Assembly (NCBI GenBank): GCA_021390615.1
Contig: JAJEJU010000025.1
Coordinates: 1,240,001-1,304,000, forward strand
DNA: 64,000 nt
Origin: Rhodanobacteraceae bacterium ZG21-1
GTDB lineage: Bacteria > Pseudomonadota > Gammaproteobacteria > Xanthomonadales > Rhodanobacteraceae
Direction of reading: 5' to 3'
The notes beneath the pieces were generated by a model. It ran no database searches and was not told the origin of the DNA. It was given only the letters and a program-made list of their open reading frames with translations. The translations under genes and the position numbers were made by a program. Each line of letters opens with the position of its first letter. The first letter of the stretch is position 1. This document shows positions 46,288 through 55,191 of this stretch, piece by piece.

Positions 46288-46478
46288 GGCGTTCTCTGCG
46301 GTGTGCGCCAGCACACTCTACATTTGCCTTGTTCCTATATACGGCCCCGGGTCGGCTTTACTCTGGCTGTTGTGCATGTCCGCCACGTGCGGAAAGCCTC
46401 GAGGCCAGGGTAGCCCTCCCACCTGATCCTTCTGGATCAAGGTCGTTCGGTGGGCAGCGGCATCGCGGTCTACGCCAC
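46288..46478 (+). ncRNA. ssrS: 6S RNA
   Basis: 6S RNA mimics an open promoter and sequesters sigma-70 RNA polymerase in stationary phase. The 190-base non-coding stretch between zapA and ygfA has the typical layout. Its 5' and 3' ends (GGCGTTCTCTGCGGTGT and GCATCGCGGTCTACGCC) pair imperfectly to close a long hairpin. The conserved 3' hairpin CTGATCCTTCTGGATCAAGG is present. Position between zapA and ygfA is the strongest evidence. The exact ends are estimates. Confidence 0.85.
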
Positions 46479-46573
46479 CTTCTTCCCGACGTCCGCGCGG
46501 CCGCCCAGGCGCCGCGGGGCGGATCGACGGCGCCGCCGCAGCCGCGGTGGCGCCGCCCGCTGGAGCAGCGCCC

Positions 46574-47175
46574 TTGGATGCCATCGCCCCACGCCGCGAG
46601 CTGCGACTAAGCTTGTCCGAACGCCGTCGCGCGCTGCCGCCGCAACAGCGCATCCAGGCCGCGCAGGGGCTGCGCCGCAGCCTCGAGCAGTTGCCCGAAT
46701 ACCATACCGACGCCCGCGTGGCGGGCTACTGGGCCACCCACGGCGAGCTGCCGTTGAACCTGGTGATTCCGCCACTGATCGCGCGCGGCCAGCAATTCCT
46801 GCTGCCGCTGATCGGCGCAGGCAAGGAACTGAGCTTCGTGCCGTGGCAGCCGGGCGACGAGGTGCAGCCCAACCGCTACGGCATCCCCGAGCCGGTGGCG
46901 GTGGAGCGTCCGCTGGCGCCGTTCCAGCTCGACCTGGTGCTGGTGCCGCTGCTGGCCTTCGACCGCCGCGGCCATCGCCTCGGCTACGGCGGCGGCTACT
47001 ACGACCGCAGCTTCGCCTTCCTGCGCGAACAGCTGCGCCCCACCGAACCGCTGCTGGTGGGCATCGCCTACGATTTCCAGGAACTGCCGCAGATCGAGGC
47101 GGAGGCATGGGACGTATCCCTGGACTTCGTCGCCACCGATCGCGAACTGATCGACTGCCGTCCGGAGCCCAGCCC

Positions 47176-47179
<4 letters not shown>
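46574..47179 (+). CDS. ygfA: 5-formyltetrahydrofolate cyclo-ligase
   Basis: The enzyme converts 5-formyl-THF to 5,10-methenyl-THF using ATP. The protein shows the family core: RRELRLSLSERRRALP, VAGYWATHGEL, FVPW, NRYGIPEP, VPLLAFDRRGHRLGYGGGYYDR (in part). TTG at 46574 with GGAG nine bases upstream gives 201 residues; a GTG at 46547 would add nine. It lies downstream of 6S RNA as in E. coli, and probably shares its transcript. The stop overlaps the next start (ATGA). Confidence 0.93.
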
Positions 47180-47652
<473 letters not shown>

Positions 47653-47680
47653 CCTTTCTCCTCCCGACACGGAATTTCCC

Positions 47681-48340
47681 ATGAGCAACGCAGCGGCGGA
47701 CATCGCCCAGCAGAAGCGCCTGGCCGGCGAAGCCGCCGTCCGCTACGTCGAGGACGACGCCATCGTCGGCGTCGGCACCGGCTCTACCGTGGCCTACTTC
47801 ATCGACGCACTGGCCGCGCACAAGCACCGCATCCAAGGTGCTGTGTCCAGTTCCGAGCAGTCCAGCGCGCAGCTGCAGCGGCACGGCATCCCGGTGCTCG
47901 ACCTCAACGCGGTCGGCAAGCTCGCGCTGTACGTCGACGGCGCCGACGAATGCGATCCGCACAGGCGCCTGATCAAGGGCGGCGGCGCCGCGCTGACGCG
48001 CGAGAAGATCGTCGCCGAGGCCAGCGAGAAATTCGTCTGCATCATCGACGCCAGCAAGCGCGTCGACATCCTCGGCAAGTTCCCGCTGCCGATCGAAGTG
48101 GTGCCGATGGCGCGCAGCCTGGTCGGGCGCGAGATCGCCCGTCGCGGCGGCCAGCCGGTGTGGCGCGACGGCGTGGTCACCGACAACGGCAACTGGATCA
48201 TCGACGTGCATGGCTGGCAGATCACCGATCCGCTGACCCTGGAGCGCGAACTGAACCAGATTCCCGGCGTGGTCAGCGTAGGCTTGTTCGCGCGCCGGCC
48301 GGCCGACGTGGTGTTGATCGGCGACCAGTTGATGAGTTGA
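47681..48340 (+). CDS. rpiA: ribose-5-phosphate isomerase A
   Basis: RpiA interconverts ribose-5-phosphate and ribulose-5-phosphate in the pentose phosphate pathway. The 219-residue product has [14 protein letters not shown], the DGADECD active-site loop, [14 protein letters not shown] and the C-terminal [14 protein letters not shown]. Length equals that of E. coli RpiA. It lies 28 bp after the EVE gene and is the last of the plus-strand run. Confidence 0.97.
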   Translation: MSNAAADIAQQKRLAGEAAVRYVEDDAIVGVGTGSTVAYFIDALAAHKHRIQGAVSSSEQSSAQLQRHGIPVLDLNAVGKLALYVDGADECDPHRRLIKGGGAALTREKIVAEASEKFVCIIDASKRVDILGKFPLPIEVVPMARSLVGREIARRGGQPVWRDGVVTDNGNWIIDVHGWQITDPLTLERELNQIPGVVSVGLFARRPADVVLIGDQLMS

Positions 48341-48347
48341 ATGGCGC

Positions 48348-48363
48348 GCCGGCGCAAGCCGGC
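48348..48363. terminator. short hairpin between rpiA and tetR
   Basis: A 6-bp stem (GCCGGC / GCCGGC) with a GCAA tetraloop lies in the 49-bp gap between the convergent rpiA and TetR genes. There is no T-run. It may serve as a bidirectional transcription barrier. Confidence 0.4.
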
Positions 48364-48389
48364 CTGACGCGAACCGCAGCCTTGCGGCA

Positions 48390-49007
48390 TCAGTCCAGCG
48401 AGGCCAGGTAGAGCCGCAGCAGGCTGCGCATCTCGCCTATCAGCAGGCGCCGCAGCGCGGGCTCCTCGCCGTTCGCCGCGGCAAGTCCCTTGAGCAGATG
48501 CAGCACGGTCACCGCCACCACCCGCGCACGCGCCGGCGTCAGCGCCGGCAGCGCCTTGCGCAATACGCCGGCCAGGCTCTGGCGCATCGCCGCGCGGAAC
48601 TGCCGGCGCAAATCATCGCCGCCGCTGCGCGCATCCACCAGCGCGATGACCACGCTGCGCTGCAGCTGCACTTCGAGCATGAAGTCGACCAGCGCGTCGG
48701 CCAGCCCGCTGGCATCCAGCTCGGTCGCGCGCTGTTCCAGCTCGGCCAGCCCTTCCACGGCATGCTGCGCATAGCGCTGCAGCAAGGCGTCCGCCAGCGA
48801 CTCTTTGGACGGAAAGAACCGATACAGCGAGCCGATCGCGGTGCCCGAATGCGCCGCGATCTCGGTCATGGTGGCTTTGTCGTAGCCGCGCTCGGCGAAC
48901 ACTTCCGCGCCCGCCTGCATGATCGCCGCCACGCGCGCATGCCCGCGCTGCTGCTTCGGTGCCTGTGCGCTCCGGGCGTGGAGCGCGGCCGCTGGCTTGG
49001 CCGTCAT
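48390..49007 (-). CDS. TetR family transcriptional regulator
   Basis: The 205-residue protein has a TetR-type DNA-binding domain at about residues 24-70 (AGAEVFAERGYDKATMTEIA, then SGTAIGSLYRFFPSKESL). A helical ligand-binding C-terminal domain follows. Basic extension KPAAALHARSAQAPKQQRG precedes the helix-turn-helix. ATG 49007 is preferred over a start 22 codons upstream, because that longer frame would run through the promoter and operator. It is divergent from the AbrB-type gene. Three copies of a TAATGYGAGGAT motif in the gap are likely operators. Confidence 0.92.
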   Translation of the reverse strand: MTAKPAAALHARSAQAPKQQRGHARVAAIMQAGAEVFAERGYDKATMTEIAAHSGTAIGSLYRFFPSKESLADALLQRYAQHAVEGLAELEQRATELDASGLADALVDFMLEVQLQRSVVIALVDARSGGDDLRRQFRAAMRQSLAGVLRKALPALTPARARVVAVTVLHLLKGLAAANGEEPALRRLLIGEMRSLLRLYLASLD

Positions 49008-49038
49008 CGGTGTTTCCAAGGCGAAGATTCGAGAATCG

Positions 49039-49156
49039 ATCCTCGCATTATAGACGGTCGTGCGCACCTGCATGCGCCGCGTAGATCAATCAAGGCTTAG
49101 GCTTGGGCGATTTCCATAATGTGAGGATAGATTCCAATTTCAATTATGCGAGGATA
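49039..49156. promoter_or_regulatory. three repeated TAATGYGAGGAT motifs between tetR and the AbrB-type gene
   Basis: The motif occurs on the minus strand at 49039-49052 (TAATGCGAGGAT) and on the plus strand at 49116-49129 (ATAATGTGAGGATA) and 49143-49156 (ATTATGCGAGGATA). The first includes TATAAT, a perfect -10 hexamer for tetR about 40 bases from its start codon. A short palindrome GATTCGAGAATC lies next to it (about 49026-49037). Autoregulation by the TetR protein and control of the divergent gene are the simplest reading. Confidence 0.55.
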
Positions 49157-49197
49157 AACTCGCAAAAACGGCAAGCCGCCGCAGCCTCCGAACGCCA

Positions 49198-50301
49198 ATG
49201 CCCGGATCGCCCATGCCACCGCCCAGCACGCCCGGCCAGTCCCGCCCTCGCAGCGTCGCAGGATGGACCGCGCTGATCGCCTTGTCGCTTGCCGGCAGCG
49301 CGATCCTGCTCGCGCTAGGCATTCCCGCGGCCCTGCTGCTCGGCCCCATGCTGGCGGGCATCGCAATTACCAGCGCTGGCGGCCGGCTGCAGGTGCCGTC
49401 GCCCGCCTTCGTGTTCGCGCAGGGGTTGATCGGCTGCATGATCGCCCGCCTGCTGCCGGCCTGGCTTTCCGGCGGTTTTGGCGGGCAATGGCCGCTGTTT
49501 CTACTGGGCGTGCCCACGGTGATTGCGGCCAGCGGCCTGCTGGGCTGGCTGATGACGCGCCTGCGCGTGCTGCCCGGCACCACCGCGCTGTGGGGCCTGA
49601 GTCCGGGCGCGGCGACCGCGATGGTCTTGATGGCCGAGGCCTACGGCGCCGATGCGCAGCTGGTAGCTTTCATGCAGTACCTGCGCGTGGTGGTGGTCGC
49701 CGCGATCGCCTCGACGGTGGCCCGGCTGTGGGGCGTCGACATGCATCATGCGACGGCACATCCGGCATGGTTTCCCGCCGTGGCCTGGGTGCCCCTGCTC
49801 GGCACGCTTGCCCTGACGGCGGCCACAACCTGGCTCGGTCAGCGCCTGCGCCTGCCCGCAGGGGCTCTGCTGCTGCCCCTGATCGCCGGCGCGGTGTTGC
49901 TGCGGCTCGGCTGGCTGCAGATCGAGCTGCCGCCCTGGCTGCTGGCGATCGCCTACGCGGTGATCGGCTGGCGCATCGGGCTGCGCTTCACGCGCCCCCT
50001 GCTGGCCTATGCGGCCAAGGCGCTGCCGCGCATCCTCGCCTGCACACTGGCCCTGGTCGCCGCCTGCGCGGCGCTGGCCGGCGTGCTGGTGATGGTAGGC
50101 CACATCGACCCGATGACTGCCTATCTGGCCACCAGTCCCGGCGGCGCGGATACCGCCGCGATCATCGCCGCCTCGACCCACGTCGACATGCCGTTCGTGA
50201 TGGGCATGCAGATGCTGCGCTTCGTCGCCGTGCTGCTGCTCGGTCCGCTGATGGTGCGCTGGCTGGCGGCGCGCGCCGAACCGGCAGCGACCGGGGCATG
50301 A
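49198..50301 (+). CDS. AbrB family membrane protein
   Basis: The 367-residue inner-membrane protein has two similar halves of about five helices, each opening with a Gly-rich motif (ALGIPAALLLGPMLAGI and RLPAGALLLPLIAGAVL). This is typical of the AbrB/YdgH-like family (ammonia-monooxygenase-related in older annotations). Functions in this family are largely unknown; a transport role is likely. Motifs WGLSPGAATAMVLMAEAYG and ATSPGGADTAAI mark the conserved loop of each half. It is probably controlled by the divergent TetR gene. Start choice is uncertain; ATG 49213 (five codons later) is also possible. Confidence 0.82.
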   Translation: MPGSPMPPPSTPGQSRPRSVAGWTALIALSLAGSAILLALGIPAALLLGPMLAGIAITSAGGRLQVPSPAFVFAQGLIGCMIARLLPAWLSGGFGGQWPLFLLGVPTVIAASGLLGWLMTRLRVLPGTTALWGLSPGAATAMVLMAEAYGADAQLVAFMQYLRVVVVAAIASTVARLWGVDMHHATAHPAWFPAVAWVPLLGTLALTAATTWLGQRLRLPAGALLLPLIAGAVLLRLGWLQIELPPWLLAIAYAVIGWRIGLRFTRPLLAYAAKALPRILACTLALVAACAALAGVLVMVGHIDPMTAYLATSPGGADTAAIIAASTHVDMPFVMGMQMLRFVAVLLLGPLMVRWLAARAEPAATGA

Positions 50302-50364
50302 CCACGTGCTCTGTCATCACCGATCTTCCACCGACGACCCGCCCCTGACCCGAGAGCCGAAGCC

Positions 50365-50676
50365 ATGCATTTCGTCGCCCTGTTCTTCACCGGCGCCTTT
50401 CTCTGCAACTGCCTGCCGCACTTGTGCAGCGGGCTGTGCGGCGCACCCTTTCCCTCGCCGTTCGCCAAGCCGCGCGGCGTGGGCGACTCGTCGCCGCTGG
50501 TGAATTTCCTGTGGGGCTTCGCCAACCTGCTGGCCGGCCTGGCCCTGCTCGGTCGCCATCCGGTAGCGCTTGCGCCCAGCCTGGACATGGCGGTGCTGCT
50601 GGGCGGCGTGCTGGTGCTCGGCACTTATATGGCCGTCCATTTCGGCAAGGTGCAGGCCGCCAAACGCGGCAGATAA
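50365..50676 (+). CDS. small membrane protein of unknown function
   Basis: The 103-residue protein has three likely membrane segments: FVALFFTGAFLCNCLPHL near the N-terminus, VNFLWGFANLLAGLALLG in the middle, and a C-terminal MAVLLGGVLVLGTYM. It has three Cys in the first third (CNCLPHLCSGLCG contains four). It follows the AbrB-type gene by 63 bp on the same strand. The family is not recognised. Confidence 0.75.
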   Translation: MHFVALFFTGAFLCNCLPHLCSGLCGAPFPSPFAKPRGVGDSSPLVNFLWGFANLLAGLALLGRHPVALAPSLDMAVLLGGVLVLGTYMAVHFGKVQAAKRGR

Positions 50677-50862
50677 GCACGGTGCCGGTGCCATAGGCCG
50701 GGGGCGCACAGCAACACGCCACGCCTGCCGCGGCAGCTTGCCGGATCTGCGCCGTGGCTCAAAGCCGCCAGCTGTGCACAGGCGCGCACAACTGGCGGGT
50801 GATCGGTATCCACGCCTCGGTCCCGCCGCACCTCCGGACGGTGCCGTTGCCGGCACCTGCCC

Positions 50863-52305
50863 CTAGCGCTGCACGCCCGGATTCGCCGCCTGCTGCGGTG
50901 CCGGCTGCTGATTCTGGCCTTGCGCCTGAGCCTGGTCCGGCGATCTTTGCTGCGCCACCTGTTGCCAGGCCTGGCTGCTCTGGTGGACCGAGGTGTTCAC
51001 CGCCTGCACGGTGTCTACCTGCGCGGTCTGCCTGAACGGCGATTGCGGATCGCCCTGCACGGCGAAGGTACGCTTCGCGTCGGTGCTCAGCACGGCGTGG
51101 TTCACCTCGTTCAAGCCATCCCGTCGCGCCGCGACCACCAGGGCTGCGGCAAGGTTGTCGCTGCGCTGGTCGGGCGCATGGCCTTGTTGCATGTCCAGCC
51201 GATGCACTGCGCCGCGCGCCTGCTGGTAGAGGGCATGATCGGGGTGCCCTGCCTGATCCAGGTTCGGCGCCGCCGGCGCGGACGCCTCCAGCCCCGGCCT
51301 CACCGGCGTATAGGTATGCGTGCTGTCGCTCTGTCGGAAATTGGCGTGCGTCGGCGGGTGGGTGCTGGTGTCCAGGTAAGGCATCGGGCTGGTGTTCGCG
51401 CCCAGGTTGAGGCCGTTTTCCGCCACGATGCGCGGGCTGAAGTGCAGCTGCGCCATGTTGATGCTCATGTCGTGCGCGGGAGCCACGCCCGGCTGCGGCG
51501 GATTGTTGCTGCGCTCGACGTCCACGGCTCGCCCGATGGCATAGGCGCCGTAGTAATTGGCGTAGCTGGAATTGCCGTTGTGGCCCAGGCCGCTGTTGGG
51601 ATGGTCGAAGTAGTTCTTGCCCATGCCTTCGAGATTCTTCGGCGTGGCGTCCATATGCATCTTGGCGTCCACTTCGAGATTGGGCTTCATCGAATAGGTC
51701 GGCGGCGTGTGCGAGCGATCCACATCGATGAAGTCGTCCATCCGGAACGGTTGCCGATTGTAGATATCCTTGAGCGTGGGAGCCGCTTTGTGGTGATCGG
51801 CAGCGTCCTTTTGCGCCGCACTGACTATCGCGTTCCAGCCGGAGATTTCGGCGCCGGCCTCGTCGCGCCGGTTGGCGCTGACCAGGTGATCGATCGGCGG
51901 CGTGTAGTCATGGTCGCGGCCAGGCGATTTGGCGACATTGTTGAGCTCGGTATCGAAGGTGGTATAGGCGTTCGCGACGGTCGCCGCGTTGAAGCCGTGT
52001 TGCAGTTCGTGGCCGAGCACGAAGGTCATTTCGCCGGTGTCGAATTTGCCGTGCGCCGGATTGTTCAACTGCGACAGCGGAAGCCGCATCTCGTGCGCAT
52101 CGGCGTTGTATTCGCCGCCGGCATGCGGGTTGTTCAAGGGCACGATGTGCTGAAGATGCCCTTGCTTCACCGCGTCGTTGACCTCCTGGGTCAGCGCGGG
52201 CGAGCCGTTGATGGCCTTCTTCAGATTGTTCAGCTGATCGTTGGTGACGCCGGGCTGGTGGCCGAACGCATCCACCACGTCCTGGGCTTCTTTGGTGAGA
52301 GGCAT
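50863..52305 (-). CDS. putative T4SS antibacterial effector: zinc-peptidase-like domain plus XVIPCD
   Basis: The 480-residue protein ends in an XVIPCD, the recruitment domain for Xanthomonadales killing-type IV secretion systems. It starts near residue 350 and includes HPDHALYQQARGAVHRLD, QRSDNLAAALVVAARRDGL and SPFRQTAQVDT. A Gln-rich tail (454-480) completes it, as in known X-Tfe effectors. The N-terminal half carries HELQH (residues 99-103, HExxH) and, about 45 residues on, DEAGAE (148-153), together a gluzincin-like zinc site. There is no signal peptide, as expected for a T4SS substrate. The middle region is of unknown fold. It lies 11 bp after the likely immunity gene. No T4SS genes are in this window. 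Confidence 0.85.
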   Translation of the reverse strand: MPLTKEAQDVVDAFGHQPGVTNDQLNNLKKAINGSPALTQEVNDAVKQGHLQHIVPLNNPHAGGEYNADAHEMRLPLSQLNNPAHGKFDTGEMTFVLGHELQHGFNAATVANAYTTFDTELNNVAKSPGRDHDYTPPIDHLVSANRRDEAGAEISGWNAIVSAAQKDAADHHKAAPTLKDIYNRQPFRMDDFIDVDRSHTPPTYSMKPNLEVDAKMHMDATPKNLEGMGKNYFDHPNSGLGHNGNSSYANYYGAYAIGRAVDVERSNNPPQPGVAPAHDMSINMAQLHFSPRIVAENGLNLGANTSPMPYLDTSTHPPTHANFRQSDSTHTYTPVRPGLEASAPAAPNLDQAGHPDHALYQQARGAVHRLDMQQGHAPDQRSDNLAAALVVAARRDGLNEVNHAVLSTDAKRTFAVQGDPQSPFRQTAQVDTVQAVNTSVHQSSQAWQQVAQQRSPDQAQAQGQNQQPAPQQAANPGVQR

Positions 52306-52316
52306 GCTCGGTCTCC

Positions 52317-52970
52317 TTACCGTACGAGAATCATTTTCACGCAGGTCGGACCGGCGGGCTCGCCGCTATCCGTCATGGCCGTGATCGGATAGACCTCCAC
52401 GCGCAGACCCGGCCGCTCGAAGTAGTCGTAGGTCCAGCGGTTGTGCTCGCCGCGCGACGAGTGCCGACTGAAGCCCATGCCTTCCAGTTCGCCGGTGAAA
52501 TGCGCGAAGTCCGGCTCGCAGATGTCGGCGGGCGACGCCTGCGTCCCGGGCATGGCGCCGAAAGCGAAATCCACGCGCGGACCGACCGAGTCGATCTGCT
52601 GATGCTGGATGTTCCAGGCCCAGTTGCCCGCCAATCGCTGGCCATAGCCGTACTCGTCCTTGTCGACCGTCTTGATCTCGACGCCCATCGTCTTGTGCAT
52701 GTATTCGGGCGTGATGTCGCCGATGTCCTTGCTGCCGCGAATCAGCTCCAGCATGCGCTGCAAAGCCTGCTTGGCGGTGATGTCGGAGCCATTCGGCACG
52801 TACTCGCCGCTGGTCGCCTGGTTGCTCATCGGGTGATTCTCCTTGGCAGAATCTGGTGTCTGGCTGGACGCCGCAGACCAGGGCACGCACACACTCGATG
52901 CCCACAGCATGCATAAAAAAACGCTGCGGCGGATCGTGCGGGTGGCTTGCCGGTCATGTTTATCGGGCAT
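52317..52970 (-). CDS. putative immunity protein for the XVIPCD effector
   Basis: The 217-residue frame from ATG 52970 has an N-terminal signal peptide (RRSVFLCMLWASSVCVPW, cleavage near SAASSQ), placing it in the periplasm where T4SS effectors act. GGGAG precedes this start. A second in-frame ATG at 52829 has an even stronger ribosome binding site (AAGGAG) and would give a 170-residue cytoplasmic form, MSNQATSGEY and on. The mature domain (WAWNIQHQ, VDFAFGAMPG, WTYDYFERPGL, CVKMILVR) is not recognised. Pairing with the effector (11-bp gap, immunity first) is the main evidence for function. Confidence 0.75.
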   Translation of the reverse strand: MPDKHDRQATRTIRRSVFLCMLWASSVCVPWSAASSQTPDSAKENHPMSNQATSGEYVPNGSDITAKQALQRMLELIRGSKDIGDITPEYMHKTMGVEIKTVDKDEYGYGQRLAGNWAWNIQHQQIDSVGPRVDFAFGAMPGTQASPADICEPDFAHFTGELEGMGFSRHSSRGEHNRWTYDYFERPGLRVEVYPITAMTDSGEPAGPTCVKMILVR

Positions 52971-53449
52971 GCCGATCTCCCTGTTGATTACCGCGGCCGC
53001 TGGCCGTCTCGGCCATGGCCATCCTTGATGACTGACTGGATAGAACTCAGCGAGTGCAGGCAAGTGGCGATCGCCGACAGCGTGCTCGGACAAATGCTGA
53101 TAGCCCCTTGCTCGATCGCGCATGTAGCCCCTCGCGCCGATCGACACCAACCATCCCCAGCGCATATCCCGTCACGCCAGGAATCGTTGCGTACAAACCC
53201 ACCGTAAAGAATAAATCGCCATGTGTAAGAAATTCCGGCGCCTGGCGTTAAACAAATGGAAAATCGTGCGGCCGCCACTTGACCCTACGCGCATTTCGAA
53301 GGGATCGGGCCGTGTATTCGGCCAGTTCGCGCGAAACCAGCGAAATCTTGGCACTCGTCCAGCCGACACGTCTTTTGCGTCGAGGTTCGATCGGCGCGGC
53401 GACCTCGCTGAAATTGTCTAACACTGCACTCCTTGCCTAGCATGCGCGA
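52971..53449. other. 479-bp divergent intergenic region
   Basis: The gap lies between the immunity gene (minus) and the CopL-like gene (plus). It is less GC-rich than its flanks, especially at 53170-53260. TTGCGT near 53187 and downstream AT-rich sequence could be a plus-strand promoter, but the pair is weak. No metal-regulator operator (CueR, CzcR or Zur type) was recognised. Confidence 0.45.
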
Positions 53450-53830
53450 ATGATCCGCCGTCCGCCCCTGCTGATTCGCCTGCGCCGCCATCGCGGCCTG
53501 TGGGCGCTTGCGCTGGCGGTGCTGCTGATCAAGCTGACCGCCGGCACGCTGTGCCTGAGCGATACGCCTGCCGCGTTCTCGGCGACCGACACGCCGACGG
53601 TTCACGCACTGGTGCAGAGCGTAGCCGCCGATGCCTCTGACGCATACCAGGACGGCTGCGTGCTCGGCGAAGCCGGCGGCTGCCATTGCCAGTGCGCGCA
53701 CAACCTGCCTGTGCCCAGCTTCGGCATGTCGCCGCTGGCCGGCCTCGCAGCCGCTTTTGCGGCGCCACCGATCTCGATCGGCACCACGCCGGCCTTCGCC
53801 GGTTCGCTGCTGCGCCCACCCATCGCCTGA
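53450..53830 (+). CDS. small Cys/His-rich protein, CopL-like
   Basis: The 126-residue product has a basic N-terminus (RRPPLLIRLRRHRG), one hydrophobic segment (about residues 17-35) that may be a signal or anchor, and a Cys/His cluster GGCHCQCAHNLP near residue 78. This layout resembles the CopL family found ahead of copper-resistance operons in Xanthomonas. Here it precedes czcCBA, and may sense or buffer divalent metals. The start at 53450 lacks a strong ribosome binding site. The family match is tentative. Confidence 0.65.
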   Translation: MIRRPPLLIRLRRHRGLWALALAVLLIKLTAGTLCLSDTPAAFSATDTPTVHALVQSVAADASDAYQDGCVLGEAGGCHCQCAHNLPVPSFGMSPLAGLAAAFAAPPISIGTTPAFAGSLLRPPIA

Positions 53831-53898
53831 AGACATCCGATCTGCGAGCGCGCCGTCCACGGCGACTCGCTTCGTGACCGTCTTCAGGAGATTGCCTC

Positions 53899-55191
53899 AT
53901 GGCCTTGTTGCGTTCGGCGCCGATCGGCGTCGGCTGCCTGTTGTATGCGGCGCTGCTCTGCGCCGCACCGAGACCCGATGCATCTGCATCGGCCCCTTCT
54001 ATGCCCACCGATACCGCTGCCGCGCCGGACTGGCGCACGGCCGTGCACGCCGTATGGGCGGCCAATCCGCAGGTTGAAGCCGCCCGCGCCGAGCTCGAAG
54101 CCGCCCGCGCGCGAGCACGTGCGGCGGCACAACCGCTGTACAACCCGGCCCTCGCGCTGGATGCGGAGAACGCCGACGTCGACCGCCGCACCGCCGGCCT
54201 GAGCCTGACCCTGGACGTATCCGGCAAGCGCCGCGCACGCACGATCCAGGGCGAAGCCGAACTGCGCGCCAGTGAGCTGGACTACGCCTTGCAGCGCCGC
54301 GAGGTCGCCGCGCGCTGGCTGAAGGCCTGGTCGGCCGCAGCGCTCGCCACCCGGCAACGCGTGCTCGGCGAGCGCCGCGTGGCCTTGATGCGGCGCTTCG
54401 ACGAACTGGCGGCGCAGCGCCTGAAACTGGGCGACATCAGCAGCCCCGAACGCGACCTGGCTGGTCTGGCGCTGGGCGAAGCGCAGATCCAGCAGGCCGG
54501 CCTGGTCGGCAATGACGCGGCGGCGCAGGCCAGCCTGCTCGCCCTCAGCGGCGATGCGCGCATCGTCACGCCGCCGCTGCCCGAGCAGGCACCTCCTCCG
54601 GCCGCGCGACTGACGCCGCGGCCGCTCGACGAACTGCCCGACCTGCAACGTGCTCAGGCTCGCCTGAGCAGCAGCGATGCCGGCGTCGAGGTGGCGCGGC
54701 GCGCGCGCCTGCCCGATCCCACGCTGAGCCTCACCGGCGGCCAGGTACGCACCGGCACGCGCAACGACCGCGTGATCGGCATCGGCATCTCGATTCCGCT
54801 GCCGGTGCTGAACAGCGGACGCGCCGAGGTAGACGCAGCGCGCGCCGAAGCCGATGCGGCAGTGGCCGGCGTACGCGCCGAACGCCAGCGCGCCGAGGCC
54901 GCGCTGCGCGAGGCACAGGCCCGCTATGACGCCCTGCTCGGTGCCACGCAGGCATTCCGCACAGGCCGCGCCGCAGCCTTCGACGAGCGCGCCGCCCTGC
55001 TGGAAAAGCTGTGGCGCGCGGGCGAACTCGGCACCTCCGACTACCTCGTACAGCTGAAGCAGAGCCTGGATACCGCCCTGTCCGGACTCGCCCTGGAAAG
55101 CCAGACCTGGCAGGCCTGGTTCGACTATCTCACCGCCGCCGGCCGCCTTACCGACTGGCTCGACGGCGACTCGAAGGACGATGCGCCATGA
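53899..55191 (+). CDS. czcC: outer-membrane efflux protein of a CzcCBA metal pump
   Basis: The 430-residue TolC-family protein has a signal peptide (MALLRSAPIGVGCLLYA) and two repeats of paired helices. PLYNPALALDAENAD in the first and RLPDPTLSLTGGQVRTGT in the second match the beta-strand starts in this family. It forms the outer-membrane channel for efflux of divalent metals with the CzcB/CzcA proteins that follow. The stop overlaps the czcB start (ATGA). GGAG lies about ten bases ahead of ATG 53899. Confidence 0.92.
   Translation: MALLRSAPIGVGCLLYAALLCAAPRPDASASAPSMPTDTAAAPDWRTAVHAVWAANPQVEAARAELEAARARARAAAQPLYNPALALDAENADVDRRTAGLSLTLDVSGKRRARTIQGEAELRASELDYALQRREVAARWLKAWSAAALATRQRVLGERRVALMRRFDELAAQRLKLGDISSPERDLAGLALGEAQIQQAGLVGNDAAAQASLLALSGDARIVTPPLPEQAPPPAARLTPRPLDELPDLQRAQARLSSSDAGVEVARRARLPDPTLSLTGGQVRTGTRNDRVIGIGISIPLPVLNSGRAEVDAARAEADAAVAGVRAERQRAEAALREAQARYDALLGATQAFRTGRAAAFDERAALLEKLWRAGELGTSDYLVQLKQSLDTALSGLALESQTWQAWFDYLTAAGRLTDWLDGDSKDDAP
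55014..55190 (+). other. czcC-czcB junction; alternative czcB frame rejected
   Basis: The czcB reading frame is open upstream to 55011, but this part lies inside czcC and is out of its frame. ATG 55188 is supported by the signal peptide that follows at once and by the ATGA overlap. Included because it decides the czcB start. Confidence 0.6.
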
